This document shows positions 44,098-61,231 of a stretch of 64,000 bases of DNA, piece after piece. Under the pieces are notes generated by a model. The model did no database searches, was not told the DNA's origin, and saw only the letters and a list, made by a program, of their open reading frames with translations. The DNA is from Paraglaciecola sp. 20A4 (GTDB taxonomy: Bacteria > Pseudomonadota > Gammaproteobacteria > Enterobacterales > Alteromonadaceae). The translations under genes were made by a program, and so were the position numbers. Location: positions 248,001 through 312,000 of the forward strand of contig NZ_WTPY01000001.1 in NCBI RefSeq assembly GCF_011378905.1. The letters run 5' to 3'. The number at the start of each line of letters is the position of its first letter. Position 1 is the first letter of the stretch.

Positions 44098-44997
44098 ATG
44101 TCAAACAACAAACCAATATCAGCAGCATTTCCTTTTGAATCTAAATTTCAAGCAGTATTAGATTCTAAAATGCATTATGTAGATGAAGGAGACAAAAATT
44201 CTAAAGATACTTTTTTACTCATACACGGAAACCCTACATCAAGTTATTTATGGCGAAACATCATTCCGCATATAAGTCCGTTAGGTCGTGTGGTTGTTCC
44301 CGATCTTATTGGAATGGGTAAGTCTGACAAGCCCGATATAGATTATACATTTGAAGACCATATTACCTATTTAGATGCGTTTATTGAAAAGTTAGCCTTA
44401 AAAAATATCATTATAGTCATTCAAGATTGGGGTTCTGCTTTAGGTTTTAACTATGCCAATCAGCATAGAGAAAATATAAAAGGGATTGTTTTTTTTGAAG
44501 CTATGTCTCAAGTTTCTTATTGGAAAAATACTACCAAAGAGACCGAAACATTATTTAAAAAATTTCGTGACCCTGCGGAAGGACATGAAATGATTGTTAA
44601 AAACAACTTCTTTATTGAAGCTATGCTACCCATGATGGCGGGCAGAGAATTAACTCAAGAAGAAATGGACCATTACCGAGCGCCTTATTTGGAAGAAAAG
44701 AGCCGTAAACCACTGCTTATGTGGCCTGGTCAAATTTCGTTTGATGGCGTTCCAAAATTTACCACTGACATTGTTAATTCATATAATGAATACCACAAAA
44801 ATTCAGATGTGCCTAAGTTGTTATTTTATGCAGAGCCAGGACTAATCATTAATCGAGAATTAGGTGAGCATATCGCTGAAACGTGGAAAAATATTACTGC
44901 AGTTGATTTAGGTGAAGGAAAACATTATCTACAAGAGTCGCATCCACACGAAATTGGTGAAGGTATTGTCGATTGGTATAAAAAAGTTATTAAATAA
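44098..44997 (+). CDS. Haloalkane dehalogenase, HLD-II subfamily type
   Basis: This 299-residue protein is like LinB/DhaA: HGNPTSSYLWRNIIPH with halide-binding Asn45, nucleophile Asp110 and Trp111 in VIQDWGSALGFNYA, acid Glu134 in VFFEAMS (after strand 6, the HLD-II position) and His at about 276 in GEGKHYLQESHPHEIG. It converts haloalkanes to alcohols. AAGGA precedes the ATG. The DNA is AT-rich like the preceding AlkD-like gene, suggesting the two came together by transfer. It is only distantly related to the dehalogenase at 40.9 kb. Confidence 0.88.
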   Translation: MSNNKPISAAFPFESKFQAVLDSKMHYVDEGDKNSKDTFLLIHGNPTSSYLWRNIIPHISPLGRVVVPDLIGMGKSDKPDIDYTFEDHITYLDAFIEKLALKNIIIVIQDWGSALGFNYANQHRENIKGIVFFEAMSQVSYWKNTTKETETLFKKFRDPAEGHEMIVKNNFFIEAMLPMMAGRELTQEEMDHYRAPYLEEKSRKPLLMWPGQISFDGVPKFTTDIVNSYNEYHKNSDVPKLLFYAEPGLIINRELGEHIAETWKNITAVDLGEGKHYLQESHPHEIGEGIVDWYKKVIK

Positions 44998-45057
44998 ACA
45001 CTAATTATAGGCGCAAGTGGTCAAATAGAAAAAATGCTTAAGCGTTATATTGGGTAG
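44998..45057 (+). pseudogene. 5' scrap of a second NmrA-like gene
   Basis: Directly after the dehalogenase stop the frame reads TLIIGASGQIEKMLKRYIG and TAG. This matches the start of the protein at 42658 (TLVIGANGQIGKIVVELL). The initiating Met is lost and nothing follows, so it is the stub of a paralogue removed by deletion. Confidence 0.5.
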
Positions 45058-45120
45058 AATACGGAACCATGAGCAGATTTATTTGACCGCTATAATTTGA
45101 CCACGACAAAGGAAGTACCG

Positions 45121-45786
45121 ATGGCAGCTAAATTATCCAAGTTTGAAGCAGTTGATGGCTCTGCCACATTATATACAGCAACCAAAAATAGCCTTAGATG
45201 TACTGCTATTAGACTGAAAACGGGTGGCGTTTGTTTATATAGTCCAGTGTCAGGCCTCAGTGAAGAGGCTAAAGATAGCCTAATCGAATTAGGCGAAGTC
45301 CAATATCTACTCGCCCCCAATACCTACCATAATGCTGGTTTGGTAGAGTACTCAAAAGCCTACCCCAAAGCTCATTTGGTAGCATCTGAGAGTGCTAACG
45401 CACGTTTGACTAGCAAGACAGGGCTAACGTTCAAAGAATTATCATCGCTAGTCAGTGCACTACCAGACGGGCTTACCTTGGAAGAACCCAGTGGTTTGAA
45501 AAATGGTGAGGTTTGGCTTATAGAGTCAGCGCAGATTGGCTATATTTGGCATGTTGTGGATGCCTTTGCTGGCCAAAAACATACTGAAGGCCCAATATGT
45601 GACATAGTAAAAATGGTTAAAGTATTTCCTAATTTTGGTATTAAAGATCGAAAAATTTTTGCAAACGAAGTAATGCGGCTTATTGAAACTTCCCCACCTA
45701 CACTTTTGTTGCCTTGTCATGGGGCTTTAATTAAAACGCCTGAGCTAGCTAATCAGATTCGCAATTTAATACTCGAACTTGGCTAG
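45121..45786 (+). CDS. DUF4336-like protein (degenerate metallo-beta-lactamase fold)
   Basis: This 221-residue protein runs like a metallo-beta-lactamase domain (TAIRLKTGGVCLYSPVSGLS, YLLAPNTYHNAGLVEYSKAY, LLLPCHGALIKTP) but lacks the full HxHxDH zinc motif; NTYHNAG stands in its place. This is the DUF4336 pattern as I remember it. The start is set at the ATG with AAGGA 8 bases upstream rather than the TTG eight codons earlier. Function is unknown. It is last of the plus-strand cluster. Confidence 0.75.
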   Translation: MAAKLSKFEAVDGSATLYTATKNSLRCTAIRLKTGGVCLYSPVSGLSEEAKDSLIELGEVQYLLAPNTYHNAGLVEYSKAYPKAHLVASESANARLTSKTGLTFKELSSLVSALPDGLTLEEPSGLKNGEVWLIESAQIGYIWHVVDAFAGQKHTEGPICDIVKMVKVFPNFGIKDRKIFANEVMRLIETSPPTLLLPCHGALIKTPELANQIRNLILELG

Positions 45787-46069
45787 AGAGAACCGATCTA
45801 AATTACAGTCCGGAATTAGTTGACCACAACATACCCCACTTAGTACCCCTTAAATGTTGCAACTTAATGGTAAGCGATGCAATAGAATAAGACCTTAATA
45901 GCCATGCCAAATAACGAATTTATTAGTATTTACTTATAACACTCGATAAATCTCATTTTTATAAATTATATGTCATGATATCTCTCATTTTATACTATGC
46001 ATTGCCTTGTTAAAATCTCGTTATAGTGGTAATTTTAATCAATACAGAATTTTATCAGGTTGATTTATT

Positions 46070-47440
46070 GTGTTTGTGCGGATTTACGAAGACATCATGC
46101 TTGCTTGGAAAAACAAGCAAAATCGTCAGCCACTGCTTGTGGAGGGCGCGAGGCAGGTCGGTAAAAGCTTTCTAATTGAAAAGTTGTTCGCTCCTAAGCA
46201 TTTCAGAAAAACACTAAAGCTAGATTTTATGCAAACGCCTGAGCTGAGCGCTATTTTCGATGATGGTCTGTCACCATCATCAGTCATTAGAAATGCAGAA
46301 ATTGCCACTGGACAAGCATTTAATCCAGATACAGACCTTCTATATTTTGAAGAAGTAGGCATGTGTAAACAAGCACTTGAGTCGCTAAAATATTTTAGCC
46401 AAGACACCCCCAATATCTTTTTAATTGCAACTGGCTCCAATATTGGTCTTTTTGGCCGATTCCCTGTTGGCAAGACCCTTCGAATCACTATATACCCTCT
46501 CACTTTTCAAGAATTTTTGTTAGCGTGTGATGAGCATATATTAGCTAAATTACTTGACGAACTTCCCTCTGGCATTCCCAAAATAGCGCATGATAAATTG
46601 ATGAAGGCATTAAACGATTATCTATTTGTGGGCGGAATGCCCGATGCTATTAAAGAGTGGACGGCGGGAATTAATAGTAATCAAAGTATTTTGACAACAC
46701 TTCAAAATGTGCGAGATACCCAAAATCAGCTCGTCACAGATTATATAAACGATTTTGGTAAATTCTCTGAAGGGGAGAAGATGTCGGCGTTAATGGTTGA
46801 GCGCATCTATAAGAATATTCCGGTGCAGTTGGCACAAACACAAAATGAAAAACCCATGCCTAAATTTCAGTTTAAGCAAGTCAATCCTAATCGAAACATG
46901 TCATATGCTGATGTGAGCTCACCTATTTCGTTTTTGGAAAAACTTAACTTAGTGCAGCGTATTGGGCTTATTGATACCGCAGATAGTAAATTTCCACTGG
47001 CATCTTACAAGCAAGAAAGCTTATTTAAGTTAACACTCACCGATATTGGCTTGCTTAATGCTATGGCAAATATTCAATACAAACAAATTATAAACAAAGA
47101 CTTTGCTTTCAAAGGTTTTATTGCCGAGGTATTTGTACTTAATGAAATAGTAAGTGCGCATATTAGGCCAAGTAACGCTGCCTTTTACGCATACAAAAAA
47201 GGCGAGAGTGAGGTTGAGTTTTTATTCCAAGGAGCAAGCGGCTACCCGATACCGCTGGAAGTAAAAAGCGGAAATAACACTAAAGCTAAAAGTTTAACAG
47301 CGCTTGTGAACCGCTTTGATTTGCCAAAAGCTTATAAACTGAGTGCTAAGTTAGTAGAAGTAAACGAGCAGCGTGTTGTGGAGCAATGGCCAATATATCT
47401 AGCCAGAACGCTTTATAAAACCAAGATAATCAATCATTAG
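46070..47440 (+). CDS. AAA ATPase with DUF4143 domain
   Basis: This 456-residue protein has Walker A GARQVGKSF (residues 26-34), a Walker B-like LLYFEEVGMC, sensor IFLIATGSNI, FVGGMPDAIKEW and a C-terminal DUF4143 domain with a nuclease-like SEVEFLFQ and PLEVKSG (PD-(D/E)XK pattern). Proteins of this kind are frequent in accessory regions; their role is unresolved. The GTG at 46070 is the likely start, with GTG two codons later also possible. It stands alone. Confidence 0.88.
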   Translation: MFVRIYEDIMLAWKNKQNRQPLLVEGARQVGKSFLIEKLFAPKHFRKTLKLDFMQTPELSAIFDDGLSPSSVIRNAEIATGQAFNPDTDLLYFEEVGMCKQALESLKYFSQDTPNIFLIATGSNIGLFGRFPVGKTLRITIYPLTFQEFLLACDEHILAKLLDELPSGIPKIAHDKLMKALNDYLFVGGMPDAIKEWTAGINSNQSILTTLQNVRDTQNQLVTDYINDFGKFSEGEKMSALMVERIYKNIPVQLAQTQNEKPMPKFQFKQVNPNRNMSYADVSSPISFLEKLNLVQRIGLIDTADSKFPLASYKQESLFKLTLTDIGLLNAMANIQYKQIINKDFAFKGFIAEVFVLNEIVSAHIRPSNAAFYAYKKGESEVEFLFQGASGYPIPLEVKSGNNTKAKSLTALVNRFDLPKAYKLSAKLVEVNEQRVVEQWPIYLARTLYKTKIINH

Positions 47441-47509
47441 AGGCTTATAGGCAGTTACAATTGAGCAAACGCTATAGGTGAGCAACGAACTTTGTTGCAA
47501 ACCACAGAA

Positions 47510-47541
47510 AAAGCCCGAAGATATTAAAATCTGCGGGCTTT
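47510..47541. terminator. Hairpin between the ATPase gene and groEL
   Basis: The arms AAAGCCCG and CGGGCTTT continue with AGAT/ATCT pairing. It lies between the convergent ATPase and groEL genes and can serve both. Confidence 0.65.
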
Positions 47542-47599
47542 AAAGCTTTCACATTGCAACCTTATGCAACGCTATGCGGGGCTATGCAATCACTTGCAA

Positions 47600-49574
<1,975 letters not shown>

Positions 49575-49685
49575 TTTCAAATCTCCTGAAAATTCCAATG
49601 TGGATAAAGGTTTAAGTTGCCGATTACTCGGACGGTTAAAATGAACAACGATTTTTACGTTGCTCAGAAATTGGTTCTGCGGACA

Positions 49686-49714
49686 TAAATGGGGTTAGGG
49701 GGAATTAACTCAAG
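49686..49714 (-). promoter_or_regulatory. Sigma-32 heat-shock promoter of groESL
   Basis: On the minus strand CTTGAG (49709-49714) is followed after 14 bases by CCCCATTTA (49686-49694). This is one base from the CTTGAA/CCCCAT-T consensus of RpoH promoters with correct spacing, about 110 bases before groES. The remaining 49575-49956 region between groES and the divergent DsbA-family gene shows no gene. Confidence 0.85.
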
Positions 49715-49956
49715 CTATTTTGTAAAAAAATTCGTATTTTTTTACCTAAAGTGCATTTATTTTTCATTTGCAACGGTCTTTAGCTATTAAGTGGCGTATT
49801 TACCTGAATTTTGACCTGCTCGGCAGCACGGCTATTTACGCCGATTTTAGTAGGGATTAATGCGCTCACCTTGAATATTGCTAACCTTATACCAATCTAT
49901 GGAATATCAATTAGGCGGCACAATGCTGTGTTGAACCTAACAATTAGGAGTGAATT

Positions 49957-50628
49957 ATGGCTACCCCACTGAAGATCGATATTGTTTCTGATGTTTCTTG
50001 CCCCTGGTGCATCATTGGTTACAAAGCCCTTGATGAGGCGTTAGGTAACTTAAAAGATAAAGTCGTTGCAGATATTACTTGGCAGCCCTTCGAGCTAAAC
50101 CCAAATATGCCCCCACAAGGGCAAGAAATTGTTGAACACATCACCGAGAAGTACGGGATTAGCGTTGAGCAAAGTGAACAAAACCGTGAAATGATTAAGC
50201 AACGAGGGCTGGAAGTGGGTTATGCATTTGGTAATCGTGGTGGCGGTCGTATTTACAATACATTTGACGCCCACAGGTTATTGCACTGGGCTGAAGACGA
50301 AGGCAAGCAAACTGAGCTTAAGTTAGCCTTGTTCGACTTGTACTTTAAAGAAAGTGGTGACCCGAGTGACCATGCACAACTTTTAGCGGTAGTAGAAAGT
50401 GTCGGTCTTGATAAAAACGCCGCGCAAGCGATACTCGATTCTGACAAATTTACCCAAGAAGTGCGTAACGCACAGCAATTGTATCAAGCGAACGGTATTA
50501 GCTCTGTGCCTGCGGTGATTGTGAATAATAAGCATTTGATCAGCGGCGGTCAGCCTGTCGCTGTATTTGAACAAGCTTTAGCGCAAATAGCCCAAGAAGC
50601 AGAAGCTGAAAATAGCGCCGAGGCGTAA
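49957..50628 (+). CDS. DsbA-family oxidoreductase (FrnE-like)
   Basis: This 223-residue thioredoxin-fold protein has an active site CPWC (VSDVSCPWCIIGYKALDEA), a helical insert and the cis-Pro region GISSVPAVIVNNKHLISGG. There is no signal peptide, so it acts in the cytosol, unlike DsbA; FrnE-type proteins have been linked to disulfide handling under stress. It is divergent from groESL and ends in a strong symmetric terminator. Confidence 0.92.
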   Translation: MATPLKIDIVSDVSCPWCIIGYKALDEALGNLKDKVVADITWQPFELNPNMPPQGQEIVEHITEKYGISVEQSEQNREMIKQRGLEVGYAFGNRGGGRIYNTFDAHRLLHWAEDEGKQTELKLALFDLYFKESGDPSDHAQLLAVVESVGLDKNAAQAILDSDKFTQEVRNAQQLYQANGISSVPAVIVNNKHLISGGQPVAVFEQALAQIAQEAEAENSAEA

Positions 50629-50636
50629 CGCTAAAC

Positions 50637-50676
50637 GCAATCATAAAAAAGAGCTTAGGCTCTTTTTTATGATTGC
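50637..50676. terminator. Bidirectional terminator after the DsbA-family gene
   Basis: An 18-base perfect stem has AAAAAAGAGC and GCTCTTTTTT at its top, loop TTAG, and GCAATCAT/ATGATTGC at its base. It lies between the convergent DsbA-family and alcohol dehydrogenase genes. Confidence 0.92.
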
Positions 50677-50743
50677 TGTTAGCTAACAGCCAATTTTACA
50701 TCGTGTGATCCGCCGCTCACTCTGTCAGATAAGGGGGGAGTTG

Positions 50744-51910
50744 TTATTCGTTCGCCCAAGCCAATTCATACAACATGATAATCTCTTCTTTGCTGACTAA
50801 GCGTGGATTATTGTTTGGTGAGCCAGATGCCAGCGCTTGCTCAGCCATTAAGGGCAGGGCATTAAAGAATACCTCTTTTTGCACACCAAATTCCGCCAAG
50901 CTAGGCACCTTTAAGGTTAAGTTGATTAAACGTAATTGTTTGAGCAGTGCACTGTGGGCCAGTTTTTGATCTTCTATATTATCTATCAATCCCATATGCA
51001 AGGCGCACTCGGCATATCGTTGCGGGGCACTGGCGATAGAATATTCGGTGACCGTGGGTAGCAACATGGCGTTACTTAAGCCATGTGGTACATGAAAATG
51101 TACCCCTAGCGGGCGACTCATACCATGCACTAAGGCAACGGATGCATTGGAAAAGGCGATACCGGCAAGGGTTGCCCCAAGCATAACCGCTTCTCGCGCG
51201 GCTAAATTCTGGGCATCTTGGCAGGTTGTAAGTAAGTTGTGCCCGATTAGCTTCATGGCCGCTATGGCTTGTTGATCGCTAAAGAGATTGGCCTTGCGAC
51301 TGACATAAGCCTCTATGGCATGTGTTAGGGCATCTATGCCGGTATCAGCAGCGATACGCAGCGGTAAGCTTAGGGTTAACTCGTAATCGACAATTGCCGC
51401 CATAGGCATTAACCCAGGGCCCATACAGAGCATTTTTTCATCTGTTTTGGCATCGGTAATAATGGTGGCTTGGGTCGCTTCTGAACCTGTACCTGCGGTG
51501 GTAGGAATTGCAATGACCGGCATACAACGCAGATTCACGAGGTTAGGCATTTTGTAGTCGCGCATGGTACCGCCATGGGTAGCCAATAAGGCAATCGCTT
51601 TGGCGGTATCAATGGCACTGCCGCCACCTAGGGCCAGCAAACAGTCGTATTTGCCCTGACGGACTAAATCGACTGCCGGTAATATTGAGTCTTCGCTTGG
51701 CTCGGCCATGGTATCGCTGAATATGCCGAAACGTATGCCGTGTGCGCTTAGCCGTTCGGTGATCTTATCGGTATAGCCAAGGGCGACCATGGTGCTGTCG
51801 GTAATAATGCAAGGATACTGGCAGCCTAAGCTAACAAGGGTATCGGGCAATGCGTTTATTGCGCCTGCACCAATCTGCATAATCTTAGGTAAATTAATCG
51901 TGGCTGTCAT
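50744..51910 (-). CDS. Iron-containing alcohol dehydrogenase
   Basis: This 388-residue group III (Fe) alcohol dehydrogenase has the NAD-binding ALGGGSAIDTAKAIAL and GTGSEATQATIITD, and iron ligands Asp and His in ADTGIDALTHAIEAYVS with further His in ALVHGMSRPLGVHFHVPHG. It interconverts alcohols and aldehydes. It is a single gene on the minus strand, separated from gltD by a terminator. Confidence 0.93.
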   Translation of the reverse strand: MTATINLPKIMQIGAGAINALPDTLVSLGCQYPCIITDSTMVALGYTDKITERLSAHGIRFGIFSDTMAEPSEDSILPAVDLVRQGKYDCLLALGGGSAIDTAKAIALLATHGGTMRDYKMPNLVNLRCMPVIAIPTTAGTGSEATQATIITDAKTDEKMLCMGPGLMPMAAIVDYELTLSLPLRIAADTGIDALTHAIEAYVSRKANLFSDQQAIAAMKLIGHNLLTTCQDAQNLAAREAVMLGATLAGIAFSNASVALVHGMSRPLGVHFHVPHGLSNAMLLPTVTEYSIASAPQRYAECALHMGLIDNIEDQKLAHSALLKQLRLINLTLKVPSLAEFGVQKEVFFNALPLMAEQALASGSPNNNPRLVSKEEIIMLYELAWANE

Positions 51911-52071
51911 AGGGTTGAGTACCTCAAGAAATCATGTGCTTACGCTAACCCATCGTTAACGGTAACGCCATATACAAACAATTACCTGAGTATTTTTTAG
52001 CCTAATGGTGGAAGTGCGATTTTTAATGATGCATGGGTTTCAGTGTGAACATTTTTCGAAAGTCTGCCATT

Positions 52072-52098
52072 AAAAAAGGAGCCGAAGCTCCTTTTTTA
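52072..52098 (-). terminator. Terminator of gltBD
   Basis: AAAAAAGGAGC pairs with GCTCCTTTTTT around a CGAA loop, about 45 bases after the gltD stop codon. It has T-runs on both strands. Confidence 0.9.
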
Positions 52099-52143
52099 TT
52101 ATTACCTAGGTCGGATTAAATATGGCTAAACGTCCATATAGTC

Positions 52144-58045
<5,902 letters not shown>

Positions 58046-58671
58046 TGGCGTAACTCCTTCAACCGACGACTGGTAAGGTTGTGTTTTAGATTACTGCTGT
58101 ATTTTATGTAACGCTCACGGGCAATCTTTGGCACACAAAAAAGCGGCCGAACTGCGCCATGTCACGCTATGTATTCTTGTCGTTTTTATTATTGGGGATA
58201 CCAGTCGAGTATCGAATATTTATACTAAGCAGGCCTTACAAAATACCGAGATAAAATATATAAATCAATTCAGAAGTGCGAACTTGCTAGAAAAAACCTT
58301 AATATCGATTGGGGTATTCACATTATTTTAATATTAATCAAAGGTTTAAGCATGGTTCATTTAGTTAGTTATATTCTATGAAATAATGGTAGTTTAGCCG
58401 CTCAATTGTTAATAAATAGTTAAAATAGGCTGCCGCAAACAGCTGTCCAATGGCTTTTGGTAGAATAGTTATTTAAAAAAACTGCATAAAAAGTAAGTTA
58501 TTAAAGGCATTGAATGGGTTAAATAAGGCTTTTTTATGATAAATTTCTGCACCGATTGGGAAATTAACGAGACACTTTACCTTATCTACCGACGATTATC
58601 GGTTGACCCAGCGAGCGAACTTGCTAGCATGTCGCGCTCATAGACATCCGTTCAATACATGGAATCATCGC
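58046..58671. other. Divergent promoter region, gltB / arcB
   Basis: About 620 AT-rich bases hold no convincing gene. A 67-codon frame at 58128-58331 lacks a ribosome binding site. A TTG at 58603 could extend ArcB by 23 residues but with no supporting site. Confidence 0.45.
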
Positions 58672-61017
58672 ATGCAGCGTCAAGAGTCAGTAGAACCTTG
58701 GGCCCTTAGATTTGCCCAGTTTATCAATCGTTTTGGCACACTGCGGGTCAGCGTGCTATTCGTATTTCTTACCCTTATTTTCACCATGACAGGCACTTAC
58801 TTTTTGCGTATTTATATTATCGGCGACGTCAAACTCGAAGATTTTATGAGTGCAATTATATTGACCATTGTCAGTGCGCCTTGGGTACTGTTTTTCTTCA
58901 GTGAACTGGTGAAGCAACTTGAACGCTCCAGAGGGCATTTAGCCGAAGCTGTTACGCAATTAGAGCGCCTACGAGAAGAAGATATTATTCTTAGCCGAGA
59001 GCTGCAAAACAACATTAAACAGCTTAATTACGAGATAGAGCAACGAAAAAATGCGCAGGCAGAACGGGAAAATGTATTTGTTGAGTTGGAAAATGAAATA
59101 ACGGAGCGGGCCGAAAAAGAGGCGCAAGCACTGCGTTTATCTACTTTGTTACGCTCCATCATTGATGCCTCTCCGGATTTAATTTATTACCGCAACGAAG
59201 AAGGCCAATTTGCAGGTTGTAATCGCGTCGCGGAACAGATGACTGGACACACTGAAGCAGAGCTAATTGGGCTTACACCTCACGAAGTGTGGGAAGAAGA
59301 ACAGGCTCGTCAGGTAGCGGCAAGTGATCAAGAAGTCTTAGAGAAAAATATCAGTATTACCGAGGAAATTTGGTTGCGTTTTGCAGATGGTCGCAGAGGC
59401 TATTTCGAAATGCGCAAAGTACCATTTTATGCAGAAGATGGTACGCGGTTAGGTCTACTGGCATTTGGCCGAGATATCACTGAGCGCAAGCAAGCGGAGA
59501 ATATCGTTGCCAAGGCGAGTAAAGATAAAACCAAGTTTATTGCTACAATAAGCCACGAATTACGTACACCGCTAAACGGTATTGTTGGGCTGAGTCGCAT
59601 GCTGCGCGATACCAAGCTGGATAAAGAGCAATTTGCTTGGGTCAGTACGATTTACGCCAGCGGCATTACCTTAGGCAATATATTTAACGATATCATCGAT
59701 ATAGATCGAATGGGCCGTGACAAACTTGAACTTTCGTTAAAAACGGTATCGATTAAAGATTTCACGGAAGAATTAAGCAGTATTATTAAATTGCTGGCGG
59801 CAGATAAAAACCTCGCTTTCGATACAGAAATTCGCGAGCCCTTACCTGATTTTGTCGAAGTCGATGGCACACGCTTACGGCAGATTTTATGGAATTTGCT
59901 ATTTAATGCAGTCAAATTCACCCAAAAAGGCAGGGTGAGTCTCAGCGTTGAAGCTCATACCACAGGGGATGGCATTAGCCACGTGAAATTCCGGGTTGGG
60001 GATACTGGCGTGGGTATTCCGCAAACTGAATTAGACAAAATATTCGCCATGTATTATCAGGTTAATCTACCTGAACATCAAAGCGCCACCGGTACCGGTA
60101 TCGGATTGGCAATTTGTCAGCAGATGGTGTCGTTGATGCATGGTGACATTAAAGTCAGCAGCGAAATCGGCAAAGGTACGTGTTTCACCGTTGAGTTGCC
60201 GTTGCCTATTAGCAAACGTCCGATGCAGGTGGAAGAATTACAGGTTCGTGGCCTGAATATACTGTTGGTTGAAGATATCGAACTAAATGTAATGGTCGCC
60301 AAAGCATTACTTGAAAAGCTAGATCAGCATGTGGATGTTGCCATGACTGGTTCAGAAGCGATTCAAATGGTGCGCGACAAGCAATACGACTTGATACTGC
60401 TGGATATTCAGTTGCCTGATATGACCGGATTCGATGTAGCGAGTACCCTGCACGAGGAAGGTTTGGTCGAGCAAACGAGTATAGTGGCTTTGACCGCTAA
60501 CGTCATTAAACGCCGTCAAGAGTATCTTGATAGTGGCATGGACGACGTTATCGCAAAACCTGTTAAGAAAAGCAGAATTATCGAAGTATTTAATTCGCTC
60601 TTCAGTGAGCATTCTTATGAGTCACATAAACCTAAAGATGAAGAGCAAGATAGCGAGTTAGACGCCATTCTTGATTTAGACTTGCTACAAACGCTAGTGG
60701 ATACCATAGGGCACGAAATGGTCAGCACCAGTGTCAAGGTGTTCGAAGAAAACATGCCGGTCTATTTAGAAATATTGCAGCTTAGTTTAAGTGCCAATGA
60801 AAAAGACGAAGTCTGTTCACAAGCTCATAAAATTAAAGGAGCAGCGGGTTCTGTTGGTCTAGCGCGCGTACAGAAAATTGCTAATCAAATACAGCAGGGC
60901 GATCATCCTGCATGGTGGCAAAATGTGCATGACTGGGTTGAAGAGCTAACCTTTGCCGCTGACCAAGACATGCAAAAATTAAGCAGTTGGTTAATGAAAC
61001 AAGACATTGATGATTAA
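58672..61017 (+). CDS. arcB: ArcB hybrid sensor kinase (aerobic respiration control)
   Basis: This 781-residue protein has the length and order of E. coli ArcB: two transmembrane helices (about residues 25-80), a coiled-coil linker, a PAS domain, a HisKA domain with His295 in FIATISHELRTPLNG, HATPase (DGTRLRQILWNLLFNAVKF, GTGIGLAI), a receiver with Asp in YDLILLDIQLPDMTG and an HPt domain with His in AHKIKGAAGSVGL. ArcB senses the quinone pool and signals to ArcA. In the PAS domain the Cys equivalent to E. coli Cys180 is kept (FAGCNRVAE) but the second, Cys241, is Tyr here (GRRGYFEMRK). Confidence 0.95.
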   Translation: MQRQESVEPWALRFAQFINRFGTLRVSVLFVFLTLIFTMTGTYFLRIYIIGDVKLEDFMSAIILTIVSAPWVLFFFSELVKQLERSRGHLAEAVTQLERLREEDIILSRELQNNIKQLNYEIEQRKNAQAERENVFVELENEITERAEKEAQALRLSTLLRSIIDASPDLIYYRNEEGQFAGCNRVAEQMTGHTEAELIGLTPHEVWEEEQARQVAASDQEVLEKNISITEEIWLRFADGRRGYFEMRKVPFYAEDGTRLGLLAFGRDITERKQAENIVAKASKDKTKFIATISHELRTPLNGIVGLSRMLRDTKLDKEQFAWVSTIYASGITLGNIFNDIIDIDRMGRDKLELSLKTVSIKDFTEELSSIIKLLAADKNLAFDTEIREPLPDFVEVDGTRLRQILWNLLFNAVKFTQKGRVSLSVEAHTTGDGISHVKFRVGDTGVGIPQTELDKIFAMYYQVNLPEHQSATGTGIGLAICQQMVSLMHGDIKVSSEIGKGTCFTVELPLPISKRPMQVEELQVRGLNILLVEDIELNVMVAKALLEKLDQHVDVAMTGSEAIQMVRDKQYDLILLDIQLPDMTGFDVASTLHEEGLVEQTSIVALTANVIKRRQEYLDSGMDDVIAKPVKKSRIIEVFNSLFSEHSYESHKPKDEEQDSELDAILDLDLLQTLVDTIGHEMVSTSVKVFEENMPVYLEILQLSLSANEKDEVCSQAHKIKGAAGSVGLARVQKIANQIQQGDHPAWWQNVHDWVEELTFAADQDMQKLSSWLMKQDIDD

Positions 61018-61036
61018 TCCTCAAAGGGCTTCTTTT

Positions 61037-61064
61037 AAGGTAGATTACGCCCGTAATCTACCTT
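61037..61064 (+). terminator. Hairpin after arcB
   Basis: Perfect 12-base arms AAGGTAGATTAC and GTAATCTACCTT have a GCCC loop, 20 bases after the arcB stop. It has no T-run. Confidence 0.55.
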
Positions 61065-61179
61065 ATCGACCAAGCTCAATATAACAAGGTGAGCATAAGC
61101 ATAAATATAGCTTGTGCCTACCGGCCAGTTTATATACAATTCGCGCCGCTTAAAACAGTCACCTTTATTAGTTCCTTGT

Positions 61180-61228
61180 CTCCATACAGTTTGACTGTGC
61201 TGTCGAGGCTACAACCGTGAGGAGCAAT
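61180..61228 (+). promoter_or_regulatory. Possible S6:S18 autoregulatory leader of rpsF
   Basis: The leader just before rpsF contains a hairpin ACAGT-ttg-ACTGT and a CCG close to the ribosome binding site (CAACCGTGAGGAG). Many bacterial rpsF leaders carry an S6:S18-binding structure with a CCG bulge. The match here is by eye and incomplete. Confidence 0.3.
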
Positions 61229-61231
61229 ATG

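Noticed and set aside
58128-58331. 67-codon open frame upstream of arcB
   Set aside because: It has no ribosome binding site and lies in the divergent promoter region of gltB and arcB.
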